DNA from: Triticum aestivum
Lineage: Eukaryota; Streptophyta; Magnoliopsida; Poales; Poaceae
DNA: 64,000 nucleotides
Assembly: GCF_018294505.1 (NCBI RefSeq)
Contig: NC_057796.1
Location: forward strand, 268,844,259-268,908,258
Reading direction: 5' to 3'
Shown here: positions 53,487-64,000 of the stretch, piece by piece
How positions within the stretch are numbered: the first letter of the stretch is position 1
Layout: the number at the start of each line of letters is the position of its first letter
Made by a program: the position numbers and the translations under genes
Notes under the pieces: model-generated
Seen by the model: the letters and a program-made list of their open reading frames with translations, nothing else
The model's database searches: none
What the model was told of the DNA's origin: nothing

Positions 53487-54783
53487 CCCGCCTTGTAGAA
53501 GGCCAATGCTCTAAGAATGTAGTGTTCGAATGAACGAGTCCGAACTGTTTGGGAGTTTGTACTTATGAACTAAGTCTTTTCTAATATATTCCTTCCTTTA
53601 TGAAAAGTTTTATCCTCCTGCGTGGCCGTTTTTATATATTAGAGTTCCCAGCCGTCGGCTTCAACCCCTATGTAGATACTACCGGGGTGTTCAGAATTGC
53701 ACATGAATACACTTAACCCAACGTCTTGGTCCATGAAAGAGGTACCAGTGCGGCGAACCAGGCAATCAGACTATTCGGTTTTATTGCTCTCACTTAGCCA
53801 TAGGATTTTGACGATGGGTCTACAAAGTAGCCCCTGGTATGTACGCGACTGTCCCAATGTGGATGCGTTACATATGTGACCGGGAAACAGTCCTTCGTGT
53901 AATACGGAAAAAATCTCTAAAGATTGTAATAAGTTCCCGAGTGGCTGACCAGTTCTCGCCACATAATGACAGTCAGTTTTTGGCTTTCTCTACTGAGGTG
54001 TTTATCCGGATGAACCAGAAACACAATCGCAGTAGTTCTCCCTTTACTACCCTAGCCGATCAGACGAAACGTAAGGTAGCAAACACAGGAGCCAGGCAAC
54101 CCAACTATTGACCAAAGACATGATTTGGAGCTGATGCATATAGTGCCAAGCTCGGGACGCCGAATTGTGCTATGAAGCTATTCAGACTTTTTGTTTGGTA
54201 ACACATATGTTGCCCTATAGAGCCCCTGGCAATTTGTGCCGAGGTGTGTTCGTGAGACAACTTAAGAGATGGCATAAAGTCTATAAGCAAAGGCAATACC
54301 GAATAAGAATTTGGTTCACTGGAATCTGATTGATACATCAAAACGTAATCTTACACAGGGTACCATAATCACCAAGGCCATTTTACATGCCGGGGGTGTA
54401 GGGCTAAGGGAAAAGCTCTATACAGGTTCTTGGGGGAAGTTGTGGTCTACAAAATCCTTTGCGCCTTCCTACCGCACGTCTGCGCCGCTTTCGCCTAAGT
54501 AAGAAAGATTCCTTGAGAGGAATGGTCTTTAGATATTTATACGGAACCGGGCTCGAAGAGAGAGAGAGTCTTTGTGAGTCCGTAAGATGAGCAGGTTTTG
54601 ATTTCACCTGTGGTAAAAAAGAGAAGATGATTAAAGAAAGGGGAAGGCCGTATAAGGTCGAACCGTGCTATAGGCCTGTCCGTATATTGCCTCTGCTGAT
54701 GCCCAAGGTATTTTGAGAGCATAATTATGCATGCACGGTACGAATTTCGCTGATGTAGGTGGTGATCGACGGAGGCGAAACTG
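53487..54783 (-). other. Non-coding interior of the invading Gypsy element
   Basis: Where a Gypsy element would carry RT and integrase, only short frames in all phases occur and no RT/IN motif was found. Consistent with a non-autonomous structure. Confidence 0.5.
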
Positions 54784-55505
54784 CTAATCCAGCCCTGGAA
54801 TTGTCGGGCTGCCGGCATGCAGAACTGACCGGCCTTGCGCAATGAAGTCCGGTGGCTTAATAGGCGATGAGGTGTGAGGTTTGACAGGGCCGCTTGGTAC
54901 TTCGGCCGCGATGGTAGCGGCATGCTCCTCAGTATGGAGGGAGCGCTCCATGTTTCCGTTGATTGTAATGACGCCACGTGGACCGGGCATCTTGAGCTTT
55001 AGATAGGCATAGTGCGGAACCGCATTGAAGCGGGCGAAACGGTTCATCCGAGCAATGCGTGATAGCCGCTGCAGAAGGGGACGATATCGAAGATCAAGTC
55101 TTTGCTTTGGAAGTTGTCTGGCGAACCGAAGACGACTTCAAGTGTGATTGAGCCCGTGCAGCGGGCCTCTACACCAGGTATTACTCCTTTGAAGGTAGTT
55201 TTAGTAGGCTTGATTCTTGACGGATCGATGCCCATTTTGCGGGCAGTGTCTTGATAAAGTAGATTGAGACTGCTGCCGCCGTCCATGAGGACTCGCGTGA
55301 GGTGGAATCCGTTGATGATTGGATCGAGGACCAGAGCTGCGGAACCTCCATGACGGATACTGGTTGGGTGGTCCTTTCGATCGAAGGTGATCGGACAAGC
55401 CGACCATGGGTTGAATTTTGGGGCGACCGGCTCTATGGCGTAGACGTCCCGTAGTGCACGCTTGCGTTCCCTCTTAGGTATATGTGTGACATATATCATA
55501 TTCAC
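54784..55505 (-). pseudogene. Retropepsin-like protease region
   Basis: The minus-strand frame 55505-55044 has the aspartic protease signature VLMDGGSSLNLLY (catalytic Asp codon 55281-55283) preceded by GGSAALVLDPIINGFHLTRV. The family cleaves the gag precursor. A frameshift at about 55046 separates it from 55047-54784, which continues with RFNAVPHYAYLKLKMPGPRG, the stretch that normally leads into RT. RT itself is absent after about 54800. Confidence 0.75.
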
Positions 55506-57428
55506 TATTTTTACCTTCTGTCCCCTGTGTTCGGTTGATGAGGCTCTTGGTCATCGTCGTCGCTGGGCGACCCTTTCCCCTTGTGTTCGGCATTGAGTTT
55601 GCCGGCCTGTTTAAAGACCCAACAATTTTTGTTGGTACGATTGGCGGGTTTATCAGGGGTGCCATGAATCTGGCAAGACCGATCAAGTATTCTGTCTAAA
55701 CTGGACAGGCCATCTCTGTTTGCTTTGAATGGCCTCATTCGTTGACCGGGTTTGGAGCTGCTAAATCCGGCGTTGACCGCCATGTCTTGGGTTCCTTCAT
55801 TATTGTTTCGACGCTTGTGCTTGTTGTGTCGTGGCCTGCCATTGTCGCCCCTGGTTTCGGATGTGCCAGGGTCGCTGGTGCTATTGCTTCTACGAGCAAG
55901 CCAGCTATCCTCTCCCGCGCAAAAACGGGTCATAAGTGCGGTGAGGGCTGCCATGGACTTCGGCTTTTCTTGGCCGAGGTGTCGAGCGATCCACTCATCT
56001 CGGACGCTATGTTTGAAGGCCGTGAGGGCTTAGGCGTTCGGACAATCCACAATCTAGTACTTTTTGATTAGGAACCCGGTCCAGAGCTGTCGGGCTGATT
56101 CCCCGGATTGCTGGATTATGTGACTAAGGTCATCGGCGTCTGGAGGCCAATCATAGGTACCTTGAAAGTTGTCTCTCAATGCGTCCTCCAAGTCTTCCCA
56201 GCTACCAACAAAGTTTTCTGGTAGGCTGTTCAGCCAGTGCTGTGCTGGTCCCTTAAGTTTGAGGGGAAGGTATTTGATGGCGTGTAGATCGTCACCGTGA
56301 GCCGTGTGAATGTGGAGAAGAAAATCTCCAATCCATACTGCGGGATCTGTTGTGCCGTCATATGATTCAATGTTCACGGGTTTAAACCCTTCTGGGAACT
56401 GGTGCTCCATTACCTCATCGGTGAAGCATAGGGGGTGTGCGGCGTCTCTATATCGGGCCATGTCATGATGCAGTTCGGATGAAGTCCGTATGCGGTTTTC
56501 GGCTCGGGCGTGGTTGTGCTTGCCACGCCAGGATTATAACCATCCTCTCGCGTCGGGGCACGCCCCCGCAATCCATAGATTGATCTGGTCTGACCTGCTC
56601 TATTTTCCAGGTCCTGTCGTAGGTCGTATGTGTATCCCTGAGCTGTTGTTTTTCTGCTTTTATGGCGAGGTGGTGCGGGTTGGTGTTCGGCTTGAGTTGT
56701 CGTTTTGTCCCGGCCACATGGTGGTCAGTCGGGTCCGTCAGCCGCGTTACGTGTGGGTGGTATGGGCTCCACCGCCTCATCGTCGAATTGGGATAGTAGC
56801 TTACGCTTTGGGTAACTCTTTGTTGGGCGTTTGCGGCCGTATTCTTCGAATGCCAGAACATTAGTCCATCTGTCGTTGAGCAGATCTTGGTCAGCTTGAA
56901 GCTGCTGCTACTTCTTTTTTAGGCTTCTTGCCGTGGCTATTAGCCGGCACTTAAAGCGCTCTTGTTCGAGGGGTTCCTCTGGCATGATAAAATCTTCATC
57001 GCCGAGGTTCACGTCGTCATCGGAGAGTGGTAGATAGTTGCTATCCTCCGAGTCTTCATTCCCTGCTTGCTCGTTAGGGTCGACTTGCCCGTCCTCCCGA
57101 TCATCCTTCCGGATGTTGGTTCGATGGGGTCTTCTTGGTATTCGGCGTTCTCCGGAGTATCATTGTTTCCCGTGCCGGTATTGTTGTCTTTTTCGCGATG
57201 CGATTTAGAGCGGCGCCGTTGACATCAACGTTTTGGTGGTATCTCAGGAGGTTTATCCTCAACTGGGTCCTTCTCCTCATTGCCGTCGCCTTCTTTAGGT
57301 GTGTCCACCATGTACACGTCGTATGAGGAAGTGGCCGTCCAGCGTCCGGTTAACGGCGGGTTTTGGGCTTGCTCCTCTCCGGCATCGTCATCCATACTGT
57401 CGATGTCTTCGGAGGCGTAGTCAAGCAT
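55506..57428 (-). pseudogene. gag: Gag of the invading Gypsy element
   Basis: Best preserved at 56461-56054 (135 codons). Its core HWLNSLPENFVGSWEDLEDAL matches the Retrotrans_gag pattern and is preceded by FPEGFKPVNIESYDGTTDPA. The acidic N-terminal region (57428-57225) and the basic zinc-knuckle-region remnant (55954-55511) lie in other frames, so at least three frameshifts are present. No intact CCHC knuckle seen. Assembly role is known for the family only. Confidence 0.75.
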
Positions 57429-57734
57429 GTCGGTTAGATCCTCGACAATGGCTATAATGTGGGTGGTGGGTGGGAAGTAAAATTCCCTATTTTCAGCCGC
57501 TAGTCCGGGCTGGGCGCAATTTGGAAGCGGTTCCTCTGTGATGGCGAGGGATCACATTAAGTCCAGAGCCTCGTTTAAGAGCGAGGTTTGGACGGGGACC
57601 GAAGTTCCCTGGCTGAGCTTGCATGATGCGGACTTCGAGGGTTCGGAGCTAGTGTCCGGAGAAGAGTCCGGCTTTGTGATGACTGCTGGTGGCGCCATCC
57701 TCTCCGGTTCTCCAGTGTTGAGCTCTATAGCCAC

Positions 57735-58070
57735 GCAGTCCGGCGGGCTCTAGACTCCCGTCTTCGGACCTGGTGACGCGCTCCGGATCTAAGGCCGGAG
57801 CGGTGGTTGGAGCTGCGAACCCTTGGAAGATCAAGTCTCCTCGGATGTCAGCAACATAGTTCAGATTTCCAAAACTGATCTGGTGACCAGAGGCGTAGCT
57901 GTCCATCTGCTCCAGGTGGCCAACCGAGTTGGCGCGCAGTGCGAAGCCGCCGAATACAAAGATCTGGCCGGGGAGAAAAATCTCCTTCCCGACAGCATTG
58001 TTGTAGATGATAGATGGAGTCATCGAGCCTTTCGATGACGGCACAGTGGAACTCTCAATGAAAGCACCAA
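57735..58070 (-). CDS. Leader ORF between primer site and gag
   Basis: Right after the 5' LTR a minus-strand frame passes through SSTVPSSKGSMTPSIIYNNA and VFGGFALRANSVGHLEQMDS, open for about 110 codons, with a likely start at MTPSIIYNN (about 58022). Such leader frames are common in this Gypsy group. Function unknown. Confidence 0.45.
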
Positions 58071-58541
58071 TGTTGGTGCCAAAACTAGTAGATCTCGGGT
58101 AGGGGGTCCCGAACTGTGCGTCTAAGGATCGATGGTAACAAGAGGCAGGGGACACAATGTTTACCCAGGTTCGGGCGCTCTTAATGGAGGTAATACCCTA
58201 CTTCCTGCTTGATTGACTTTGATGAGTATAGGGGTTACAAGAGTTGATCTACCTCGAGATCGTAATGGCTAAACCCTAGATGTCCAGCCTGTATGATTAT
58301 GATTGCCTCTATGGACTAAACCCTCCAGTTTATATAGGCATCGGAGGGGCTAGGTTTGTACAGAGTCGGTTTATAGAGAAAGGAATCTTCATATCCGCAC
58401 ACCAAGCTTGCCTTCCACACCAAGGAGAGTCCCATCCGGACACGGGGGAAAGTCTTCAGTCTTATATCTTCACGGCCCATCAGTTCGGCCGACGTCACAC
58501 AACCCGGACGCCCGAGGACCCCATAATCCAGGACTCCCTCA
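58071..58541 (-). mobile_element. 5' LTR of the invading Gypsy element, complete
   Basis: 471 bp on the minus strand, TGAGGGAGTCCTGGATTATG (58541) to TTTTGGCACCAACA (58071). TATA box (minus) at about 58330 (CCTATATAAACTGG). Next to it on the internal side is TTGGTGCTTTCATTGAGAG, the usual start of these elements. The right flank AGAAC joins the F3 LTR cleanly. The family resembles the Fatima/Danae group, but I am not sure of the name. Confidence 0.88.
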
Positions 58542-60008
58542 AGAACCAAGCAACACAACGTAAACAACCCCTACACACATATAACAAATCCTCGCAACCC
58601 GACGTGTTAAAGGGGTTGTCAATCCCTTCCAGGCTACGACGCCTCAAGTAGGCAAACGGACATGAGATAAATTTGTAGTAAATTGATATATCGAATGCCA
58701 AATAAAATAAATAAGAATAAATTGCAGCAAGGTATTTTTGGTTTAATAGATCTGAAAATAAATGCAAGAAAAAAGTAGATCGCAAAGGCAAATATATGAG
58801 AAAGAGACCTGGGGGCCGTAGGTTTCACTAGTGGCTTCTCTCAAGAAAAATAGCAAACAATGGGTGAACAAATTACTATTGGGCAATTGATAGAACTTCA
58901 AATACTCATGACGATATCCAGGCAATGATCATTATATAGGCATCACGTCCAAGATTAGTAGACCGACTCCTGCCTGCATCTACTACTATTACTCCACACA
59001 TCGACCGCTATCCAACATGCATCTAGTGTATTAAGTTCATGGAAAAATAGAGTAATGCAATAAGAACGATGACATGATGTAGACAAGATCTATCTATGTA
59101 GAGATAGACCCCATCGTTTTATCCTTAGTAGCAACGATACATACGTGTCGGTTCCCTTTCTGTCACTGGGATCGAGCACCGTAAGATCGAACCTACTACA
59201 AAGCACCTCTTCCCATTGGAAGATAAATAGATCAAGTTGGCCAAACAAAACCTAAATATCTGAGAAGAAATACGAGGCTATAAGAGATGATGCATAAAAG
59301 AGATCAAAGAAACTCAAATACTTTCATGGATATAGAAAGATAGATCTGATCATAAACTCAAAGTTCATCGATCCCAACAAACACACCGCAAAAGAGTTAC
59401 ATCAAATGGATCTCCAAGAGACCATTGTATTGAGAATTCAGAGAGAGGGAGATGAAGCCATCTAGCTACTAACTACGGACCTGAAGGTCTACAAAGAACT
59501 TCTCACGCATCATCGGAGAGGCACCAATGGAGGTGGTGAACCCCATCCGAGATGGTGTCTAGATTGGATCTGGTGATTCTGGACTCTACGGCGGCTAGAT
59601 GAATATTTCGTCGATGCCTTTAGGGTTTCTGGAATATTGGGGTATTTATAGAGCAAAGAGGCGATCTGGGGAGCACCCGAGGTGGGCACAACCCACCAAG
59701 GCGCGCCTGGGCCTCCTGGCGCACCCTGGTGGGTTGTGCCCTCCTCGAGGCACCCCCCAGGCGCAGCCAGGGCCCATTATGTTCCTTCTGATCTAAAAAA
59801 AATCTTCGTAAAGTTTCGTTGCGTTTGGACTCCGTCTGATATTGATTTCCTGTGATGTAAAAAACGTGCAGAAAACAGCAAGTTGCACTTGGCACTATGT
59901 CAATAGGTTAGTACCAAGAAATGATATAAAATGATTGTAAAACATCCAAGATTTATCATATAACAGCATGGAACAAGCAAAAATTATAGATATGTTGGAG
60001 ACGTATCA
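58542..60008 (-). mobile_element. F3 Gypsy 5' LTR, partial (host of the insertion)
   Basis: Minus strand, TGATACGTCTCC-type start at 60008, running to LTR position about 1470, where the other element's LTR begins. The last 100 or so LTR bases are missing. Hairpin at 59684-59741, TATA near 59645. The right flank GTGGG matches 47536-47540, proving that 47541-60008 is one host element. Confidence 0.9.
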
Positions 60009-60013
60009 GTGGG
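60009..60013. repeat. Target-site duplication GTGGG, right copy
   Basis: Pairs with 47536-47540 around the F3 host element. Confidence 0.93.
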
Positions 60014-60280
60014 TGCTAAGAACTTGCGGTTCTGTGGTGAATAAAGATCTCAAGGATCTCGCGGGAGTGATGTTCTTTCCCTATGTTGTGAATGCTTATA
60101 ATATTTATGTCTTAAGTAAAGAAATGGCAAGCCATTGGCCCACTATGAAAGAAAATATGGGTCAAAGCCGAGTTGAAAAGGGCAACAATGTCTAATTCCA
60201 GCTAACAAATAGTACAAAAGCATGAGGATTAATTGCTCATCCGGTTTAGACGAAATCCAGAATGAATAGGGCAATCACAT

Positions 60281-61923
60281 CTAACTCAACCAAAGTTTTC
60301 GGCAGTCACTATCAAATGGATCTGTCTTATCCATAAAATTAAGATCCCGGTCCAGAAATTCTATTGGTCCATGATGACAAGCTGTTGTATATAGAAGCTG
60401 AGCATGATCGAAAGCCCTTAGGTCCACCTGAAACTTCTTTTTATGATACTCAACACTTGCAGCCGTAAGAAATTTGTTGTCGAAAAACTTATCCTCACGG
60501 ACAATAGTGCCCTCGCATTCAACATGAAGAATCTGACAAAGCTAGTGTTTGCATTGTTGGATGCATATCCTTCCAGCATTACTGTCTTCAAATGAATGTC
60601 ATGAGATCTGAGAAAATCCTTGTGCTTCTTGAACCATCGATTGGTTATACCTTCCCATCCATGTGTTAGTGCCTAAATAGAGATGAAGATTGAAAATAGT
60701 TAATGTCTAAAAAGAGTGATAGTTGAACAATTAATTATAGTACATTATATATGGGCTTTCAATGTGCGTGAAATCGTCACCTTTATATACAAATTCTCCA
60801 GACATGGAAAGCATTGCAGCAAGCCAATAATCATGTTCAGATCAAAACACCACATACTGATATGTAAGGTCTTGACAGAATCCACCACCACTGATATGAT
60901 GGACAAGCTCTTCATTGAGCATAGAACATAATATTAGTACCAAAAGTGTACTCCAAGATGATACTTAACTTATGTGCACAAATAAAAAAAGCAGATTACA
61001 AAAGTTTACGTGAATAATATACAATACCTCAATAGGTGTGGAGCCAAACACCATCTTGAACCATCTAAAAGGATCACGAATTGCATCCAAGGTCTCCAGT
61101 TTAGGCGTAGAGACTACATTTATTTGCGAAGGTACTATAATAGAATCAAGGAGCAACCTTTGAAGTGAAGAGGCATAGATCATGCCCAAAAAAACAAATT
61201 CTCATGCTTACAAGGTGGGGCGACTTTATTTTGAGACAACAGATACGAATCCATTGCAAAAACAAGCACCAACCGCTCCAGGGCAAGGCAGCTGGACTGG
61301 ATGATGTTGTGCAGTGCAGCCTCCGACAGATCAACCACCACAAGCGCAAGTTTTTTTAGCAGTGGGAGTCGAAGCATTTGTACCAGATTGTCTGCTAGAT
61401 GGCACCGGGCGAAGGTGGCGGTGTGGAGAGAGGAGGAAAACCACGAGATGGACATCGGTGGTGAGGGAACAGATACATCGGTTCGTGGTATGTTACATAC
61501 ATAGTCATGGTAGAACTCAAGCTCCTGGAGTTTATCGAATTGACGGGATGTCAGCCAGGCGGCCACCGTGCAGGGTATGTCCAGCAGGTAGCATGCCAGG
61601 ATGCAGATGCATTGAACGGAGCCTTCGTGGGAGGAGATGATGCCTCTGGGGAGTTCATAATCATCATCGGTAGATAGCTGACGACAATCGAGATTAAGAG
61701 GCGCGGTGCGCCACAGAGTGCGCCACCGAGATGTGAGGACTTGTGTGCGGCAGCCATCCTTGGTGGGGAGAAGGGAGATGATCTCCCCAAGGATGCCGTC
61801 CGGGAGATCACTGATGCGGTCCGCCGAAGATTGTACTGGTTCCTCAGGTCCAAAGGGGCGCTTCTGGCCGCACCAGCCAGGTCCAAGATCTACATCCAAT
61901 GGCGGCGCTGGCCGGAGCCTCAT
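60281..61923 (-). pseudogene. F-box/FBD (LRR-type) protein, three exons, two frameshifts
   Basis: Exon 1 (61923-61028) starts MRLRPAPPLDVDLG and holds an F-box at about residues 35-75 (DRISDLPDGILGEIISLLPT, TSRWRTLWRTAPLNLD), which in this family recruits SKP1 in SCF ubiquitin ligases. Leucine-rich stretches follow (LRLPLLKKLALVVVDLSEAA). Exon 2 (60909-60781) has SVKTLHISMWCFDLNMIIGL and PCLENLYIK; exon 3 (60672-60281) carries the FBD-like end (HLKTVMLEGYASNNANTSF, then VEYHKKKFQVDLRAFDHAQL). All splice junctions are GT/AG and in phase 0. Breaks: one extra T in a T7 run at about 61185-61191, and one shift in exon 3 at about 60520-60540. Both could be decay or, for the homopolymer, error. A start further upstream with another exon is possible. 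Confidence 0.75.
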
Positions 61924-63039
61924 CTGTGTGCATACCAATCTGAAATTAAAAAATGGCATAACATGTAGGACATTCAAAATCAATTCTGAAGATCAGGAAG
62001 AAAAAAGGCACAAACATATATGTAGGACATTCAAAATCAATTCTCAAGATCTGGCCACGAATTATTAGCACGCAAGCTAACCCTAGTCGGATTATTAGCA
62101 AAAATCATCTGTACAGAACATACAATTAATCACTAACTCTATACGGATAACATTCAAGCCATCAATACACTACGTGCATCTAACGGATCTTAATTACTCT
62201 GATTTCATGGACTGAGAGAATATAACCATAGGATTTGTATTCCAGAAAAATTATAGAGGGGCGGGGGGATTAACCAGAGAAAACACATGATATGTTCGCC
62301 GCACAAATGGGTATATAGATGACTAACCGGTTTTCCGTCGGAGTCGCAGTCGTTGCTGGAGTTGTTGTTAACGTCCGGCTCCAGCTGGGGGGGGGCACGA
62401 CGGCGCCGCGAAGTCAAGGTCATGCTACTGCCCACGCGACACCTCATCAGCGACGAAGGCAACCTCTGTGCCCAACTTCAAGCGTTGCGCGGGTGCTTCA
62501 CCAGCCCCGGCGTCGCCACTCCCTCCGATGGTGTGCTTCGGCGGCATCCTCATACACTCCAGAGTCCAGACGTTGGTGACCACTGTGCACCGGGGGTGCG
62601 GCCGCCTATTATGGCAGGCGGCTCGGGCGCACAATTAATACGGACCACTGGGAGCGAGACATGCTGCGGTGAAAAGCTGTCTCGCCTCCCGGGGAGCATG
62701 CGCGGCGGACTTCTGCCATTCCTACCATCATTTCACACAGCTACTCGCATGCCTCCCCGTCCATACGCACACCTGCACGCACGCCTCCTGGTATGCCTGC
62801 GCGGCGGACTGCTCGCGTGCGTCCCGTCAACTCACGCCTGCTCGCACGGCACACGGGGCACGTGGCAGCACGTATATTTTTTGGTTTATTTTCTGCCGTT
62901 TACTGCTTAACTGAAGCATGGCACGGTCTAACGTACACGGTCCGAATAAATAATCCGTATGAGATATTGGTTGCCAGTTTTTAATAATCTCCTATTTGTA
63001 AGAAGATTATATCAAAATGGGTCTCGTTGACGAAAAAAT
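61924..63039. other. 5' flank of the F-box pseudogene; possible upstream exon, otherwise unassigned
   Basis: On the minus strand a frame near 62462-62330 (APPQLEPDVNNNSSNDCDSD) ends at a donor-like G|GTTAGT (about 62325). An acceptor-like CACACAG lies just before the ATG at 61923, so a 5' exon is plausible. 62540-62870 is GC-rich with multi-phase frames of no clear meaning. Confidence 0.35.
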
Positions 63040-63240
63040 ACAATATCACAGTCTACTGGTGTCCATATATGACACCACGATAAGTTTCATGAATTTGAAC
63101 TATGTTTTGGATTTACTGAATTTTAAAAATATATATTCTCAATATATTGAAATCTCTTGCACAGGGAAACATGCACCCAGGGACACATATGATTTTGCAA
63201 CCCATTTTGGTGCACATGTAGCTCAAATTTGATTTTTGCA
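63040..63240. repeat. Unclassified dispersed repeat, copy B
   Basis: Diverged relative of 47297-47540, with the same order of blocks: TGGTGT..ATGACACCA, AAGTTTCAT, GTTTTGGATTTACTG, TTCTCAATATATTG, GCAACCCATTTTGGTG. No gene. Confidence 0.5.
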
Positions 63241-63344
63241 CATTAAATCCCTAGGAAGTCAATCAACGTATAAAAACGGTCGAATGATGTATGTTTAAAA
63301 AAATTAACACGGCACTCCTCCTTACGTCCCGTGTTCATTGTAGA

Positions 63345-64000
63345 AAAAGTTGGATATGCTTCAGAGTGGTTGTGGTGGTGCGGGATGTGTGTGTCTGTCT
63401 GTGTGGGGGTGGGGGGAGGGGTCCGGCAGTACACTACGTGTCGTGAACCTCCTTGTGGGATTATTGATCATTTTGTGAGTCATATATGCCACATCAAAGT
63501 CGTGAATTGGTTATTTAAAGCATTACACAGCCCTTTCATACATAATGTTTGGGCCACATGCATGCATTGGTGGTCCTCTCGGACACTCTCCCTCGTGCGG
63601 TTATCAGCGACGTGCCCATTCGTTAGCTCGCAAATGATTTTAGTTTCCACCGACAACAAGAGGCATTAATTTGACCAAAAGGTGGATTCATCTTGGCATG
63701 TGTGTGGTGTGTATCATGGTGGGATTCCATATCAAAGTTCGAGCACGTGCGTACACACTCCTGCCGGCTTGAAGTGAGGGGGCTACACGCATCGTGGTGT
63801 AGTGCGTTTCCGGTTTGCGAAGCATATGTGCTACGTCAAAGCTGTGCATTGGGTATTCAAACATCACATAACACATGGGCACATGCACGCGGTGGTTTTG
63901 TCCTATGACATCACTCGCGTGTGCCTCTCTCTATGGGCCCATGTGGTCGTCGTCGACCAGTTGAACGTACAACAAGAGAGAGGCTAATTTGACCAACAAG
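63345..64000. repeat. Diverged tandem duplication, unit about 315 bp
   Basis: Copy 1 (about 63345-63680) and copy 2 (about 63690-64000) share ordered blocks: CATATATGCCACATCAAAG / CATATGTGCTACGTCAAAG, ATTGGTTATTTAAA / ATTGGGTATTCAAA, ATGCATGCATTGGTGG / ATGCACGCGGTGG, and AATTTGACCAA near both ends. Copy 2 may run past the window edge. No coding frame supported. Confidence 0.6.

Noticed and set aside
55742..56071. Plus-strand 109- and 93-codon frames
   Set aside because: Antisense shadows of the gag region on the minus strand.
1..64000. Organised defence, secretion or biosynthetic gene cluster
   Set aside because: The window is plant heterochromatin-like transposon sequence; no set of functionally linked genes was found.

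Overview
The window is a stretch of large plant genome, almost certainly Triticeae (wheat, Aegilops or barley lineage). The evidence is the repeat set: an Angela/BARE1-type Copia element, several Gypsy LTR families whose LTRs begin TGATACGTCTCCAACGTATC and whose primer-binding sites match plant tRNA-Asp, Stowaway MITEs (CTCCCTCCGTTCC ends), CACTA transposons and small Helitrons. I estimate about 80-85% is transposable element. No intact, clearly functional host gene is visible. The host genes present are pseudogenes, fragments or unproven exon sets. Family names are recognition from memory and were not checked against a database.

Layout. 1-2348: a Stowaway MITE, a 209-bp tandem duplication, a minus-strand small gene with two in-frame stops, and a divergent plus-strand gene start cut off by a retrotransposon at 2349. 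2349-16472: a rearranged Gypsy complex (called F1 here) with an inverted LTR, a perfect 284-bp-arm palindrome, a forward LTR, an internal region and a second forward LTR. That last LTR is split by a 4770-bp CACTA transposon (TSD ACG) carrying a four-exon, B3-like gene with one frameshift. 16473-18980: MITE and Helitron pieces and GT/GA microsatellites. 18981-24150: minisatellite-rich sequence with several phase-compatible candidate exons on the plus strand. 24420-25763: the right end of another CACTA element. 25764-33540: a minus-strand, gag-protease-only Gypsy element (F2), inserted in the 5' LTR of an Angela-type Copia element. 33541-47296: that Copia element, its polyprotein split by a complete 6.7-kb minus-strand Gypsy element (F3, TSD GGAAG). 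47541-60008: another F3 element (TSD GTGGG), gutted by a deletion and invaded by a different Gypsy element. The invader has gag and protease on the minus strand and an antisense plus-strand gene with its own promoter; that gene's 3' end is hit by a solo F3 LTR (TSD CCCGC). 60281-61923: a three-exon F-box/FBD pseudogene on the minus strand. 62900-64000: unclassified repeats.

How the parts work together. F1, F2 and F3 look like non-autonomous relatives that share U3 ends, a tRNA-Asp primer site, PPT-like motifs and a conserved post-ORF segment, but have different coding content and different LTR 3' ends. They lack reverse transcriptase and integrase and would depend on enzymes supplied elsewhere. 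Five target-site duplications read directly (ACG, GGAAG, GTGGG, CCCGC, plus TA for one MITE) fix most of the insertion order. No prokaryote-like system, CRISPR array, rRNA or tRNA gene was seen. The most unusual items are the perfect palindrome ending at two diverged LTRs (3982-4659) and the B3-like gene inside the CACTA element (11702-12902).
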